This document shows, piece after piece, positions 25,388-35,871 of a stretch of 64,000 bases of DNA (positions are counted from its first letter, which is position 1; every line of letters starts with the position of its first letter). Origin of the DNA: Thecaphora thlaspeos (Eukaryota > Basidiomycota > Ustilaginomycetes > Urocystidales > Glomosporiaceae); contig UWYS01000013.1 in the NCBI GenBank assembly GCA_900291925.1, forward strand, positions 434,001 to 498,000, in the 5' to 3' direction. The notes beneath the pieces are model-generated. The model made no database searches, had not been told where the DNA came from, and was given only the letters and a program-made list of their open reading frames with translations. A program made the position numbers and the translations under genes.

Positions 25388-26219
25388 ATGAAGTTTTCGC
25401 CCCACCTGCTTCGCCACCTGCTTTTGGTCGCTCTCACCCTTTCAGATGTCGTCATGCCAGCACCAATCAGGGCAGAGATACTGTCGCACACCTCTTCGAA
25501 GCGCGGCGTAGTAGACATCGTCGAGAATGCCGCCGAGGGCGGGGCCAAGAAGCTCACCAAATGGGACGTCGCCGCCATAGCGGCACCTGTCTTTGCTTTG
25601 GTCGGCACCACTATCTTCGTCATCGACAACGCTTTCCCTACGTTGCACACCATACAAACACAGAAAAAGATCGACCGGATCAAGCAGGAGCTCGCGCAAG
25701 AACAACAGCAGAAAGAGCAGGACGAATGGAAGAAGCAGCACTCATCGGAGGAGCATCAGAGCATTCGTCCCTACAAGAAGAGGAGCCCAAACAATAGAAC
25801 CGAGTCGATGTATCACATGCCGAGCCCAAACAACGAAATTCACTCGGTGTATGGGACGCCGCTCAGTAGCCCGCTGCCCTCTCCGATCCGAGGCCCGAAG
25901 TCCCGTCCGCCTGGAAACGTGACGCCGCTAGACCTTGCAACAGGCGGGCAAAGCTTCTCCTTCCGGGCCACACATGACACTCCTGCAACACCCGCGCCCC
26001 TCGTTGGCCCGACGAACAACGGCAACGGAGCTGGAAATACTCTCGGAGAGGTCAAGGATGCTCCGAAACCGTATTCAAAGATCGAGGTAAGTACATCTCG
26101 CGAACAGGCATCTGACCGAGCGAAGGTCGACTTGCCAACCGAGGACAAGGGCCGGTCTACGGTACTGACAGCCTCACTTTGCTCATGGCTCGACATTACG
26201 GCGGGCGACGGCATGGTAG
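25388..26219 (+). CDS. Signal-peptide single-pass membrane protein of unknown function
   Basis: The N-terminus MKFSPHLLRHLLLVALTLSD is a good signal peptide with likely cleavage after the Ala-rich MPAPIRA. A transmembrane segment follows at about residues 57-80 (WDVAAIAAPVFALVGTTIFV). Then come a charged helix (KKIDRIKQELAQEQQQKEQ) and a long polar Pro/Ser/Asn tail with the twice-used phrase SPNN. This suggests a type I membrane protein of the secretory route. The proposed model has exon 1 at 25388-26086 and exon 2 at 26172-26219 (85-nt GTAAGT..CAG intron, phase 0), giving 248 aa and ending in LRRATAW. Reading through without splicing would end at 26251 instead. I do not recognise the family. 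The last exon overlaps a candidate small gene in another frame. Confidence 0.6.
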
Positions 26220-26527
26220 AGATTTGGTCTCGCCGGAGGTGTGGTCTGTGAGTCCTCCGCGTTCCGGCGACGCGAAACGACAAGGTACATGGCCTCGCTG
26301 TTCTCTTGAGCTGACCGGCGTTGCCGCTGCCTTCTTACCACGTGCGACGATGTACGGTCTTGCGATGCTGCAAAGCGGGCTTACTGAGTATCGGGATCAG
26401 TCTCATGGTATTCTACAATGCCTACATGGCCAACTACGGCAAGGACCAGGCGCCTCCTCCCCCAACCAAGGAGGACTACCTCAAGCGGCTCGATGCCATC
26501 CGAAAAGCGCACGAGCATGGTCAGTAG
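26185..26527 (+). CDS. Candidate small single-pass membrane protein
   Basis: A strongly protein-like 3' segment (26376-26527) encodes GLLSIGISLMVFYNAYMANYG, a membrane helix, followed by DQAPPPPTKEDYLKRLDAIRK and the stop TAG. It lacks its own convincing start. Splicing from ATG 26185 to 26284 (donor GTACAT, phase 1) over a 91-nt intron with a CTGAC branch-like site at 26311 gives 83 aa with an N-terminus MARHYGGRRHGRDLVSPEVW. The size, single helix and basic N-terminus recall small mitochondrial inner-membrane subunits, but I cannot name a family. An alternative donor at 26216 would give 60 aa. The first exon overlaps the last exon proposed for the preceding gene, so at least one model may need correction. 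Confidence 0.45.
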
Positions 26528-28743
26528 AGGAGCTTTCGATTTGGCTCATCGAGTTGTGTACGTGTACAACCTGCTGCTCGACTCTTGGTCCCTTGAGCGC
26601 CACGGGTGCTTCTCTCTTCCCTACTTGCCCTCTCGTCAAATACCCTGCTTTAAAACGCATCTCTATAGATATCATTCTATTCGCTCAGCTTTCTCCCCCC
26701 CTCTCTCCCTCTTTCCTTCTCTCCCTCTTCTCTCCTCTTTTCTCTCCTTGTCTCCTTATCTCCTTCTCTCCCTCAGATTCGTTATGGCAGAGTAGATGTA
26801 AAGACTTTCTTTCCTTGCCACGATGCTCAGAAGCCCTTCGAGCTCTAGGCCACAGCTAGGGGATGGCAGCTGCTCTGGCCGTGCCTGTTCCGTTGCCAGC
26901 CTCGAGCGTCTGCACGTGGGGGGGTGGGTGGGAGCAAGGTCGCCCAGGAAGCACAGTTCGTAGATGTCCTCTGTGCTGCCACATGTATGATCTCGCTTTC
27001 TCGGCCACGGGATAGAGCTGTCAGATTGCAAGCGACCGTCGGCGCCGGTGCACGCTGCACGCTGCACGCCGGGCCCGGGCCTCTTTGTCGTGTGACGTGG
27101 GGAGAGCTCGAGAACGCGCGTTGCTGTACCACGATAAGTAAACTCTGTTGTATATTGTATTTGTTATGCTGACGTGTGGTAACTTACCACCCCTTTGGCA
27201 TTCGGAGGGTGGAACGGTGGACAGCTTGCGGCGGTACGCGCATACATCCCTATCGATTGTCGTCGACTGTCTCAGGGTGAGCATTACCGTGATCTAGTCT
27301 GCTCATGGGCCAATATGATGGAGGTGAGCAGTGCGAAGGCGGTGCAATGGTTGGTCAGGTGTCGTCGCAAAGGCTGCCTCGTCGTTGACGCGCTTAACAC
27401 GACTCCCTCGCCACGACGGAAACGAGGGCAAAGAAGTGGTGGACGATGTGCAAGTCATGCAAAGGAAACCTGGGTGGATACGGCATACAGAGCCGGAACC
27501 ATCAACGCCCGACTGCTGTCCGTAAGTACTGTAGCAGAGCAGCGGAATATATGCTAGCTAGATGGGGCTTTCATACCGTATCAAGCACGAATTCCGTAGC
27601 TGGACCCGATGGACCAGACGAGGTCGACGGCGCTTGCTAGCATATAGTCTCAAGACAGCTCGGAGGGGGCCGGGCTCTCAGCCTCGCTGTTCACATGCCA
27701 TTGTCCGCCGGGGGTTTGTTTGTTGTGGCTTGAGTAGCGGGCGTTGACCGGTGTGTGGCGGGGCGAGGTAGGCAGGCGAGGAGTAACTCTTACAGTAAGT
27801 GGCTTTCGTCTTGGACTGAGCCGCAAGCATCCGAGCGAGAATTCTGTGCACGCAGCTTGCACCTCTCTGCCTTCCCGCAGCCTCTTGGACAAAGAGAACA
27901 CCGTCGGTCAACATCTGAGACGATCGTAGCGGCACCAAGAGTGTACGCCATGACGGCTAGTCTAGTGGGTCAGGGAAGCGGCCCAGCATACAGGAAGTCG
28001 GTAGCGGACAACCCTGGGGGAAACGTAGGGCAAGGGTATGCTGCGAGGATAGCACCCTGCCCATCAGCTGCCTCGATGGGGTGTGGTTCGTGGCCAAGGA
28101 GGGTGGGGAGGAAGGATAGACCACGAGGACAAGGCCGTCACCACCCCCTTTCGCCCGACCATCAACAGCTCTCACCCTGGACCGACAGAGTATCCTTTCC
28201 CCCCTCTCCGACTGCATTCATCCCTTAGAACTTCGACCATCATCAGCACCATCGCGCCAACATGCGCCAGCGGCGATAGACTGACGACCTTCGAGACATC
28301 CGTGGCCCACGACGACGCCGGCCTCGCTCAGCCTACAGCTAGTCCCGGCACTGCTGCACCATCGCCCCCAACTCGCCACAGAAGCTTCCTCCTCTACCAA
28401 GCTCCAACACCACCGGGCACATCTCTGCCCGCTCTATATGCTCCATTTTGAGTCGCCATCTCCCCCTTCATCTCATCTAGCCAGCCACAGCCAAATCCCT
28501 CCCGACTCTCACTCGTCTCTTTCTTCGACACCGTCTAGGCCTCATTGCCAGCTCGCGCGCACCGTCGCATAGCCTCAGCCAAACACCACCTACGTCACAA
28601 CATCACAGTCTTACACCCAGACGCATGGAATGAGGCACGTTTTACAAACACGATCAACACTCCGATAACATAGACGACATAACGAAAGCTGCGACCTACC
28701 ACGTCACACACAGGCGAAGCACCCTGTGCGCTCGAAGCCCATC
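26528..28743 (+). other. Long intergenic region without visible gene
   Basis: This 2.2-kb stretch is the longest gene-free part of the window. The first 250 nt are a CT-rich tract (ctctccctctttccttctc near 26700-26770), perhaps 3' UTR of the small gene. The section 27100-27700 is less GC-rich. From about 28130 the plus strand is C/T-rich like other leaders here, probably 5' UTR of the PH-like gene. No frame on either strand has recognisable homology. Confidence 0.4.
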
Positions 28744-31700
28744 ATGGATCTGCGCTACGAAGGATCCCTCTTCCTGCAACAGACGCCACGAGAGCGGACG
28801 CAACAAATTGCCGCCGCCTCAGGCCTCTCTGACTACAAAACAACACAGCAGGAAGGCCTCACCTCGCCTGCTCCCGGAGGGCTCGACTCTTGGACTGAGC
28901 GTTGGTGCAGCCTCGAGGACGGGAAGCTGCTAGTTTACCCAGACAGGTGAGTAGCCCACGCTCTGAGTCAAAGGATCACGGCGGATCGCAGGATGAGAAT
29001 GCTCGAACGAGGCTGACACTCTTCGACATTTTTCTCTTCTCGTGACATCCAGCCTGGCGGCCATTGTACGCCCCGAGGCGCTCTGCTACAGTTACGATCT
29101 GCGGGACTTCCAGCAGCTTCGCACGAGCTCAAACTACGGTTTAGACATGCAGAGCATCTGGGAGCTCACCATCGTCGCTGGGCCGCCGACGTCACCCTCG
29201 CGTCTGCTGACGCCAAGTCTCTCGAAGTCGACGACCTTTGCCTGCCTCGGACAGCCCGGCGAAAGGACACCGCTCTCGCAGCGCCGGAGCAGTGAGGTCA
29301 ATCACTCTACTTTCGAAGCGTCCCGGAGCCTCTCGAAAGCCTCGAGCCCCATGCTCCGTGAAGGCTTGGACGGCATCGCCGAGGCCGAGACGGACCATGT
29401 GGGAAAGACCCCAAGCGATCGCAGTAAGATCTGGTCCAAGCTGACGTCAAAGTCTCGGAAGCTGTACAAGCTCGTCTCGGGCGGGAGCAGCAGCTCCCTG
29501 TCGGACCAGTTTGACCTGGCCAGCAAGCGTCCCGGCCTCAATCTCACCTGCAGGCAGGAGCTACGATCGCCGATGAGCGAAACCTTCTCCAACTCCAGCC
29601 TCGTCAGCACGCGCGTCTCTACGCCGATCACGCCGGCGTCGTCCACTTGCCCTGAGTTTGAAGCTGGCTCGGCCACCGTCACCTTCCGCGCTTCGTCCAA
29701 CCAGGCGCTGGCCAAGTGGGCCGAGGCGATATCGACCTGCATACGTAGCAACTACAGCGCGTCTGAAGAGTCATTGCAAGACGCGGCGCTTAAGCGGCGA
29801 GGGCAGAGAAGCGCTGTCCCCAAGGAGGGTGGCTACTCGACACATGTGGTTAGCCTGTTTCCCGTCGGCACCGCCGAGGCCAATGCGTTGATGACGGGGG
29901 CCGCCGCGCAGTCCCGACGACGGAGGGAAGAGTCCTTCTCCAATATGCGCCAGCGCTGTGAAGGCGCCCAGTCGACGGCGGAGGCAGGAAGGCCGCCCTC
30001 CGACCTCTTGCGTCGCAGGCACCAGAGATCCGCCTGCCTCTCGGGCGACCTCAGCAGTATCGCTCAAACCAACGGTCGGAACGACAACAGTCGGCCGTCG
30101 ACGGCATCCAACGCCTCTCGAAGCGTATCAGTCGCCGGCTCGAGCGATCGACGCTCGCGCTCCAGGCCGGTCTCGTCTGCCGACATGGCGGTCCACGAGC
30201 GGTGCGCTTCTACTGCGTCCGCATTCGTCACGTCCGCGATCGTGAAGCGACGCGCAGAGACGATGCGATGCGCTAGCACCTCAGCCTTGCTCGACTGCGA
30301 TGGCGGCGACATTCATCCGGCCACTAGTGCGGGTTTCGTTCTCGCTAGTCGACCGGACAAGGCGCTCTCGCTCGACAAGCAAGGGAGCCTCACAGGTCTC
30401 AGTACGAACCAGCATGTCGGCGATACTCCGGACAGGCGTGAGATCCAGGCCAGTGCTGCCAACGCTGCAGAGACGAAGCGCAAAGGCAGGAGCCGTCGAT
30501 CAGGCTCGCTTCTCCGTCGCGGATCGTGGCGGGACGCTGAGGCACGGTACGGGCCGTCGGCTTCGGTTGCAGGCGACCACGCCGAAGCAGGGCACGAAGT
30601 CGGCCTCGGCCTCAACCTCGAAATGCTGAACGATGGGATGGCGGGGCTGCACGTCTCATTGCCGGAGGCTGTTGCAAAAGAGAAGAAGAGCTTCGTTCGG
30701 CTCAAATCGTCGCTAGGCATGCGGCCAGGAAGCCGAGCCGAGAAATGCTCCAGCATCCCCGAGTTCGATGTAGCGGTCCGAGCCGCCGGTGACGACAAGA
30801 CAGTGCTGGCCGACGCTGCGCCTGCCTCCAGGACTCAGGCCGCCTCGCCCCTCTTGCCGCCTCCTTCGGCGAGGTCGACCGGTCAGCGTCGTGGGGTCCC
30901 GCGTGCAGCTTCGCTGCTGAACCTCGCAAAGTTCGGCGTCGGCGCGGCCCGCGAGAAGCTTTCGAACAAGCCGCAGACTTTCTCGGCCGAAGCCAGCAGA
31001 GCCGGCTCGCCCGCTCCAGCTGCGTCCATCACATCCAGACTGGAGCCGGATAGCTGCGATTTCAGCTACGAGCTCGTCGAGCCGGTCAAGAAGGCCGCCA
31101 AAACCCCTTCGAGTATGGCCTCGTCGGCGTCCATGTCCGTCGTCGATACCTCTGGAGCTGCTGCTCGTCCAATCGGTCGATTCGAACGCAGGAAGCGTGC
31201 CCTGACGCCTTCGCCGCGATCGGCTCTGCTGACACTCGAGACGATCAGCTCGAGCAGCGAGCACGGGCCGGCGACGCCTCCCGTCGTCGAACGCATCATG
31301 CCGCCCGAGGAGATGATTGCGACGTTCGATCGCCTTCGTGAGGTCGAGGACACGAGCTTCGGATCAATGAGTCGGAGCCGCTCCGCCGTACTGCCGAGGC
31401 CGGACGCCAACCTTGCGACCAACATGCTCGGACTTGTCTCAGCCGACACATCGGATCGTTCCGTCGCCCCTTTGTCCCTACGCGGTGCTTTCTCTCGACC
31501 GCGGGACGAGGCGTGCGACATGGCCGCCATTCAGGCCAAAGATGGCGGGGTCGCCACCAGCGGCCTATACGTCGGACCCGGCTCTGTCCTCGCCGACGTG
31601 CCACGGCTGCCCCAATCGGCATCGGCGCGCAAGCTCTCCGGACTCGGCCCAGACAAGTTCCCGAAGCCCAGTAGACTTGTCGTCTCTCCGTTCGAAAGGC

Positions 31701-32430
31701 TCGACTCGGAGCGCGATCGCGCCAGCCATTTCAACCGCTCGCTGCCGGCCCCACCACGGGCGACGAAGCGCGTCAAGGAGGCCAGCGTCAAGGCCCTCGG
31801 CAGCGGGGTGGCGTCCTTCGAGCACTACAGAAGCACTATGGCGACGATCGACGACGCTGCCGTGTCCACAGCAGAAGAAAGCGACGAGATCGCAGCAGCA
31901 GCGCGCAGGCTGAAACGCTTTACGTCAACGGCCATGCTCTCCAAGTCCAACTCTGCCGCCTCGCAGCTGACCAGCCTGGGCGTTGACATAGCAGCGAGCG
32001 CGGCGGGTCGAACGACTCGACGGCCGGCGACGCCTCCTTCGCACCCGGTAGCAGCTCCTCTGGCCGTCTCCCGCTTCCACACGAACGCCCAGTGACACGC
32101 ATCACCAAGCCACAAAGCCACGCTCGCAGTGCCAGCCTTGGCGGCTTCGACGCGTCCGAACCCTTCCGACTTGCGCATAGTCGACGTGGATCCATCGTCT
32201 CGATCCCTCAATCCAGCAGTACCGTAGCCAACGTTGCGGGATGGTCTGGCGTATACGACGAAAACGTCCCACCTTTTTTGACGAAACAGACCGAATCCAC
32301 GAAAGCCGCCGGGGCCATCGTCTCGGGGAAACATACGAGCGGACGATACCGCTACGAGTTGAACCGTCCCATGTCGGCCCTTTCCATCTCGTCGCAGAGA
32401 AGGTTCGGCGTCATGGTCGACCACAATTGA
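28744..32430 (+). CDS. Large Ser-rich protein with N-terminal PH-like domain
   Basis: Exon 1 (28744-28946) encodes MDLRYEGSLFLQQ...LDSWTERWCSLEDGKLLVYPD. Exon 2 (29053 onward) continues SLAAIVRPEALCYSYDLRDF and later FRASSNQALAKWAEAISTCI. Together these look like a PH fold split by a long Ser-rich insertion between the early strands and the final Trp-containing helix. The rest is disordered, with many RSxS-type sites and basic clusters (KRKGRSRRSGS). Exon 2 reaches a stop at 32093-32095. However, a second frame from there to 32430 is equally Ser-rich and protein-like (RRGSIVSIPQSSS, RPMSALSISSQRR). A GTGACA..ATAG intron at 32092-32180 joins them in phase, giving 1163 aa instead of about 1080. 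A role as a membrane-recruited cortical or signalling scaffold is inference. Confidence 0.65.
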
Positions 32431-32802
32431 CCCAGACATCTTCTCCTCCCTCCCCCCCTTAGAACACATGATTTACATCGTCCTCCCTCTTACCCTTCCT
32501 GCCAGGTCGTTCGGCCTCATCTTGTATTCGTTTTCGTTCCCCATGTACAACTATCCCTTGCCCCTTTGCCCCACCCCTGTTGTACGTGAACCTATACCCC
32601 TCGCCTCCAAATCCCGTCCATGCTTCACGTCAACCTGTCATTTCGTGTCGGTCCGCTCGTACCACCGTCAAAGCGTAAAGAAAAAAGACAAAAAAAAAAC
32701 CCCCATATCTGCGATCCATTCGTTACTGCGTGTGGTGTAAGAAATGAGCTGCTCTATCGTGTATGACAAGCGCGAACATGAAAACGAGAAAGACACTCCG
32801 CC

Positions 32803-32844
<42 letters not shown>

Positions 32845-32976
32845 CGATGAACCAAACAATCAGGAAGTCATCAGGTGATGCAGCGACGCAGGGGAGGTTT
32901 AGAGATTGGACAAGGTGGCGTTACCGGCGGCCGCGACGGAAGGTGCAACGTCGGTGATTGCCCCTTGTGCGTAGGG
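32431..32976. other. Intergenic region between convergent genes
   Basis: This stretch separates the PH-like gene from the minus-strand heme oxygenase gene. It holds a short A-run near 32691-32699 and an (AG)n microsatellite. The rest is presumably 3' UTR. Confidence 0.45.
32807..32839 (+). repeat. (AG)n microsatellite
   Basis: About 16 uninterrupted AG units lie 137 nt downstream of the heme oxygenase stop, probably in or near its 3' UTR. Confidence 0.95.
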
Positions 32977-34396
32977 CTAAGCGTAGCTGTTGGACCAGGC
33001 GATCGCGACGGCCGAGACGAGCGAGAGCGCGAGCACGCCGATCGTCGTGCCGTTCTTCGACTGGCCCTTTGTGAACATGAGGTACTGGAGCTTAGCCGCC
33101 AACGAGGGCGAGGGTGGCAAAGCGACGATCTTCGTATGATGCTGAGCGTCCATGGTCGCCTCTCTGTCCTCGAGCGTCATTCGGTGCTGCGCGGGCAGCA
33201 GGGCTTCGAACAGAGCTGCGTTCTGTTCGAAAGATACGTTCGCTTCCGTCACCAGAGACGTCAACGCTCGGTCGCGTGAACCGGGCCCGGCGCGGAGGAC
33301 GTAGACCTCCAGACCGCCGTCCATGTTTTCTCGGAACGTCGTCTTGAGATCCTTGGCAACGGCCGGGGTCGTTCGATCTCCAGCATCTGTCGATGGAGGC
33401 GCGGTGGCGGCGGCGGCGACGTCGGCCTCGAAGCAGTAGAACTCAAACCCGTCCCCAAACGATGCAGAGACGTCCGCGTCGCAGGGCCATCTCTTTGCTA
33501 CCTTTTTCAGGATGTGCTGGCCTCCGCTTAGGTCGCCTAGGTAGCGAGTGTAGGCGTGCGAGAGTATGAGACCGATCTTGTTGCTTCTGCTGTCAGCGTC
33601 AGAGAGACCGACGAGGTGGCGAACATAGCTGCGCGTCGCATGAACCTGCGCTGGAGTGAGGAGGTCGATGTGCTTCCGCGTCAGCTGAACGGCTGAGGCG
33701 GTGGCGCACCGCGTGGCGGCGAGCGCGTCCGGCTGGAGGGCGAGGACGAGGTGGGCGAGATCCGAGCGGGCAGCGGCGTCTTCGCGGTCGATGCCCTCGG
33801 CGGAATCGACGATGTAGACGTCGCGCGTCTCCTGGACTAGGTCGTCTAGCAGCGTGCCGAGGTGCGACTCGAGCGTGGCGAGGTGGGCAGCAATGTCTAG
33901 GAGGAGGGTGTGGGTGCGCCCGAGCACGGCGGGGAGGCCAGAGTCGAGCAAGGGCTGTAGGAGGGGGATGGTGCTATGTGCCTGAAGTGCGGCGTCCGAA
34001 GCCCGAGCTTGTTGCAGACCGGCTTCTAGCGTGCTGCGGACGGCAATTTAGGGCGCAGAGGGGGCGGTTCAGCAAGCGATCCGAAACCGATTGGTTGTAG
34101 CACCAAGCCCACACTTACATGTAGATGGACGTCAGCATGATGAGCCAGCGGACGTAGTCCTTGCGGTCAAAGTGGAGCGGGTCATCGCCTTGTGCGCTTC
34201 CGGTGGAGACAGAGTGTAGGAGCATTCCAACGCCCTTTGACTTTTCCACCTGACGATGGCTAGCGGCGGTGCCCTCCCTGAGGGCCTTGGAGAGCGACAT
34301 GGGACCGTCGGCCTGCCCTTCCTGTTCGTGGTGGTGATGGTGGTTGGTCTTGCTGCCAGAGGCGAACGAGGCGAGGTGAACAAAGGGGCATCCCAT
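32977..34396 (-). CDS. Heme oxygenase with C-terminal membrane anchor
   Basis: Cleaves heme to biliverdin, CO and Fe2+ using electrons from cytochrome P450 reductase; in fungi it serves iron recovery and stress responses. Two exons, 34396-34119 and 34033-32977, with a GTAAGT..CAG intron in phase 2, encode 444 aa. The proximal heme ligand is likely His47 in REGTAASHRQVEKSKG. The distal-helix signature SHAYTRYLGDLSGGQHILKK is intact. After the catalytic fold there is a non-conserved spacer. The last residues (IGVLALSLVSAVAIAW) form a tail anchor typical of ER heme oxygenases. The N-terminus has an odd run of five His within TNHHHHHEQEG. At 444 aa it is longer than the roughly 290 aa animal enzyme, owing to loops within the fold and the spacer. 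The family call is firm. Confidence 0.95.
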
Positions 34397-35871
34397 GGTG
34401 TCGAGACGTTGGTGTTGGCGTCGTATGTGGTGGGATGTGGTTCGAAAGGGGGTTCAGGGGAAGAGAGGGGACGCGAGAATGGGCGAGCGGTGGGGGACCT
34501 GTAAAGAACGCGGGAGCTCCTTAAAAGGTCTGGCGAAACCGAGTCACGGGCGTAAGGGCTAGTCGACAGGTGAATCGGCAGGAATAGGGGGGGAGATGTG
34601 GCCCGAGTCGTCTGCCAAGGACGGAATGAGCAGGTCGCGCGGTAGTGTGTCAGTTCTGCGAGTCGACGCGTCGCGGAGAGGGCACGGAGGCGACGGTCAA
34701 GCGGCAAAGGAGGATCTGGGTGTGCCGGTGGTGATAGTGTGAAGGAGCCAGGGGAGGCCAGAGGCGGGAGATGATGGAGGGATGACTGTGAGAGGGTGAG
34801 TGCCACCGGCGCCCTCCGAGCTGGGCCTAGCCCTCGGCCCTAACTGAGGGGCAGGTGACCCTGCGACCCTGCGACGCTGACGACGCTGCCCAGTGCCCGC
34901 TCCACCTCTCTCTCTCGCTCGGCCGGAAAAGGGTTCAAAAAGGGTTGATTTCCCCCCTCGGCCAAGCCGGCGCCGTACAAAAGGCAACGCCTTGAAAAGC
35001 ATACACGAGCACAGCGGGAAATCAGCTTGGCACATCAAATACTCAATCTGGAATCGCGCTACCCTGATCCTACACATACATACAGTACATGCCCGCCACA
35101 GCTAGCGAGAGTCAGCAACATACTAGAGGGCGCCGTCTCTTTACGGTCACTCACTACTTTATAGAATGGCGCCGACGCCGTCACTAGCTGGTTGCAGTGG
35201 TGTCGCCAGCGTGACCTTCTCCTCTTTCTACATACACACACTCGCCGCCTGGAGGCCGACGTCATCATGGCGGATGCAAAGCTGCTCCGGCCCCTTCCGC
35301 GCCCACGGAAAAGGGGCGCCAGAAATGCACCACTCGAGGCTCAAGAGAACGCTAAATTACTCTGTAGCCTGCAGGCGAGGCCAAAGTCCGCCTCTTACCC
35401 GGCACCATCTTATCTGATGAGATCGTGGCTCGATCCACGCGCAGACTACAGCAGAAGCACTGCCCTCAAATTTCCACCACCGCGCGGTCGACGATGGCGG
35501 GTGACCTGACAGCATTGCTGCCTCAGGGCTGCAGCACGCCATCGTCCCAGGCAGCCGCTCTATGCACTTACATGCATAGTGTTGTGCCCCGCCATACACA
35601 CCCAGATTGGAGCACAGGACACACTACCTACCCTTGCGCACCGACCAACCTGCTCATGAGACTGCATGCGAGCCGACGTACGTATGTGTGTATGTACATA
35701 CATACAGGCGAGATGAGAGACTTCGGCCGATGATCAGATAAGATTGCCCGGAAGCGACATGGCGGCTCTACAGAGCAACAACATCGAACCTTCTTCTGCC
35801 GGTGCTACACTGCCGTGCAAGCCGGTTCATCCTAGCCCGGCCACTTTGACGCAAAGAGGACCTTCTGTTCA
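34397..35871. other. Intergenic region upstream of heme oxygenase
   Basis: This 1.5-kb stretch lies between the heme oxygenase start and the stop of the next minus-strand gene. Near 34510-34522 the minus strand reads ccttttaagg, a weak TATA-like sequence about 120 nt before the start. A TGTATGTACATACA palindrome lies at 35689-35702. No gene is visible. Confidence 0.4.
35689..35702. repeat. TGTATGTACATACA perfect palindrome
   Basis: A 14-base perfect inverted repeat sits in a short GTAT/GTAC-rich stretch (35677-35706) just downstream of the Bin3-type gene's stop. It could be a chance microsatellite or a binding site. Confidence 0.7.
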
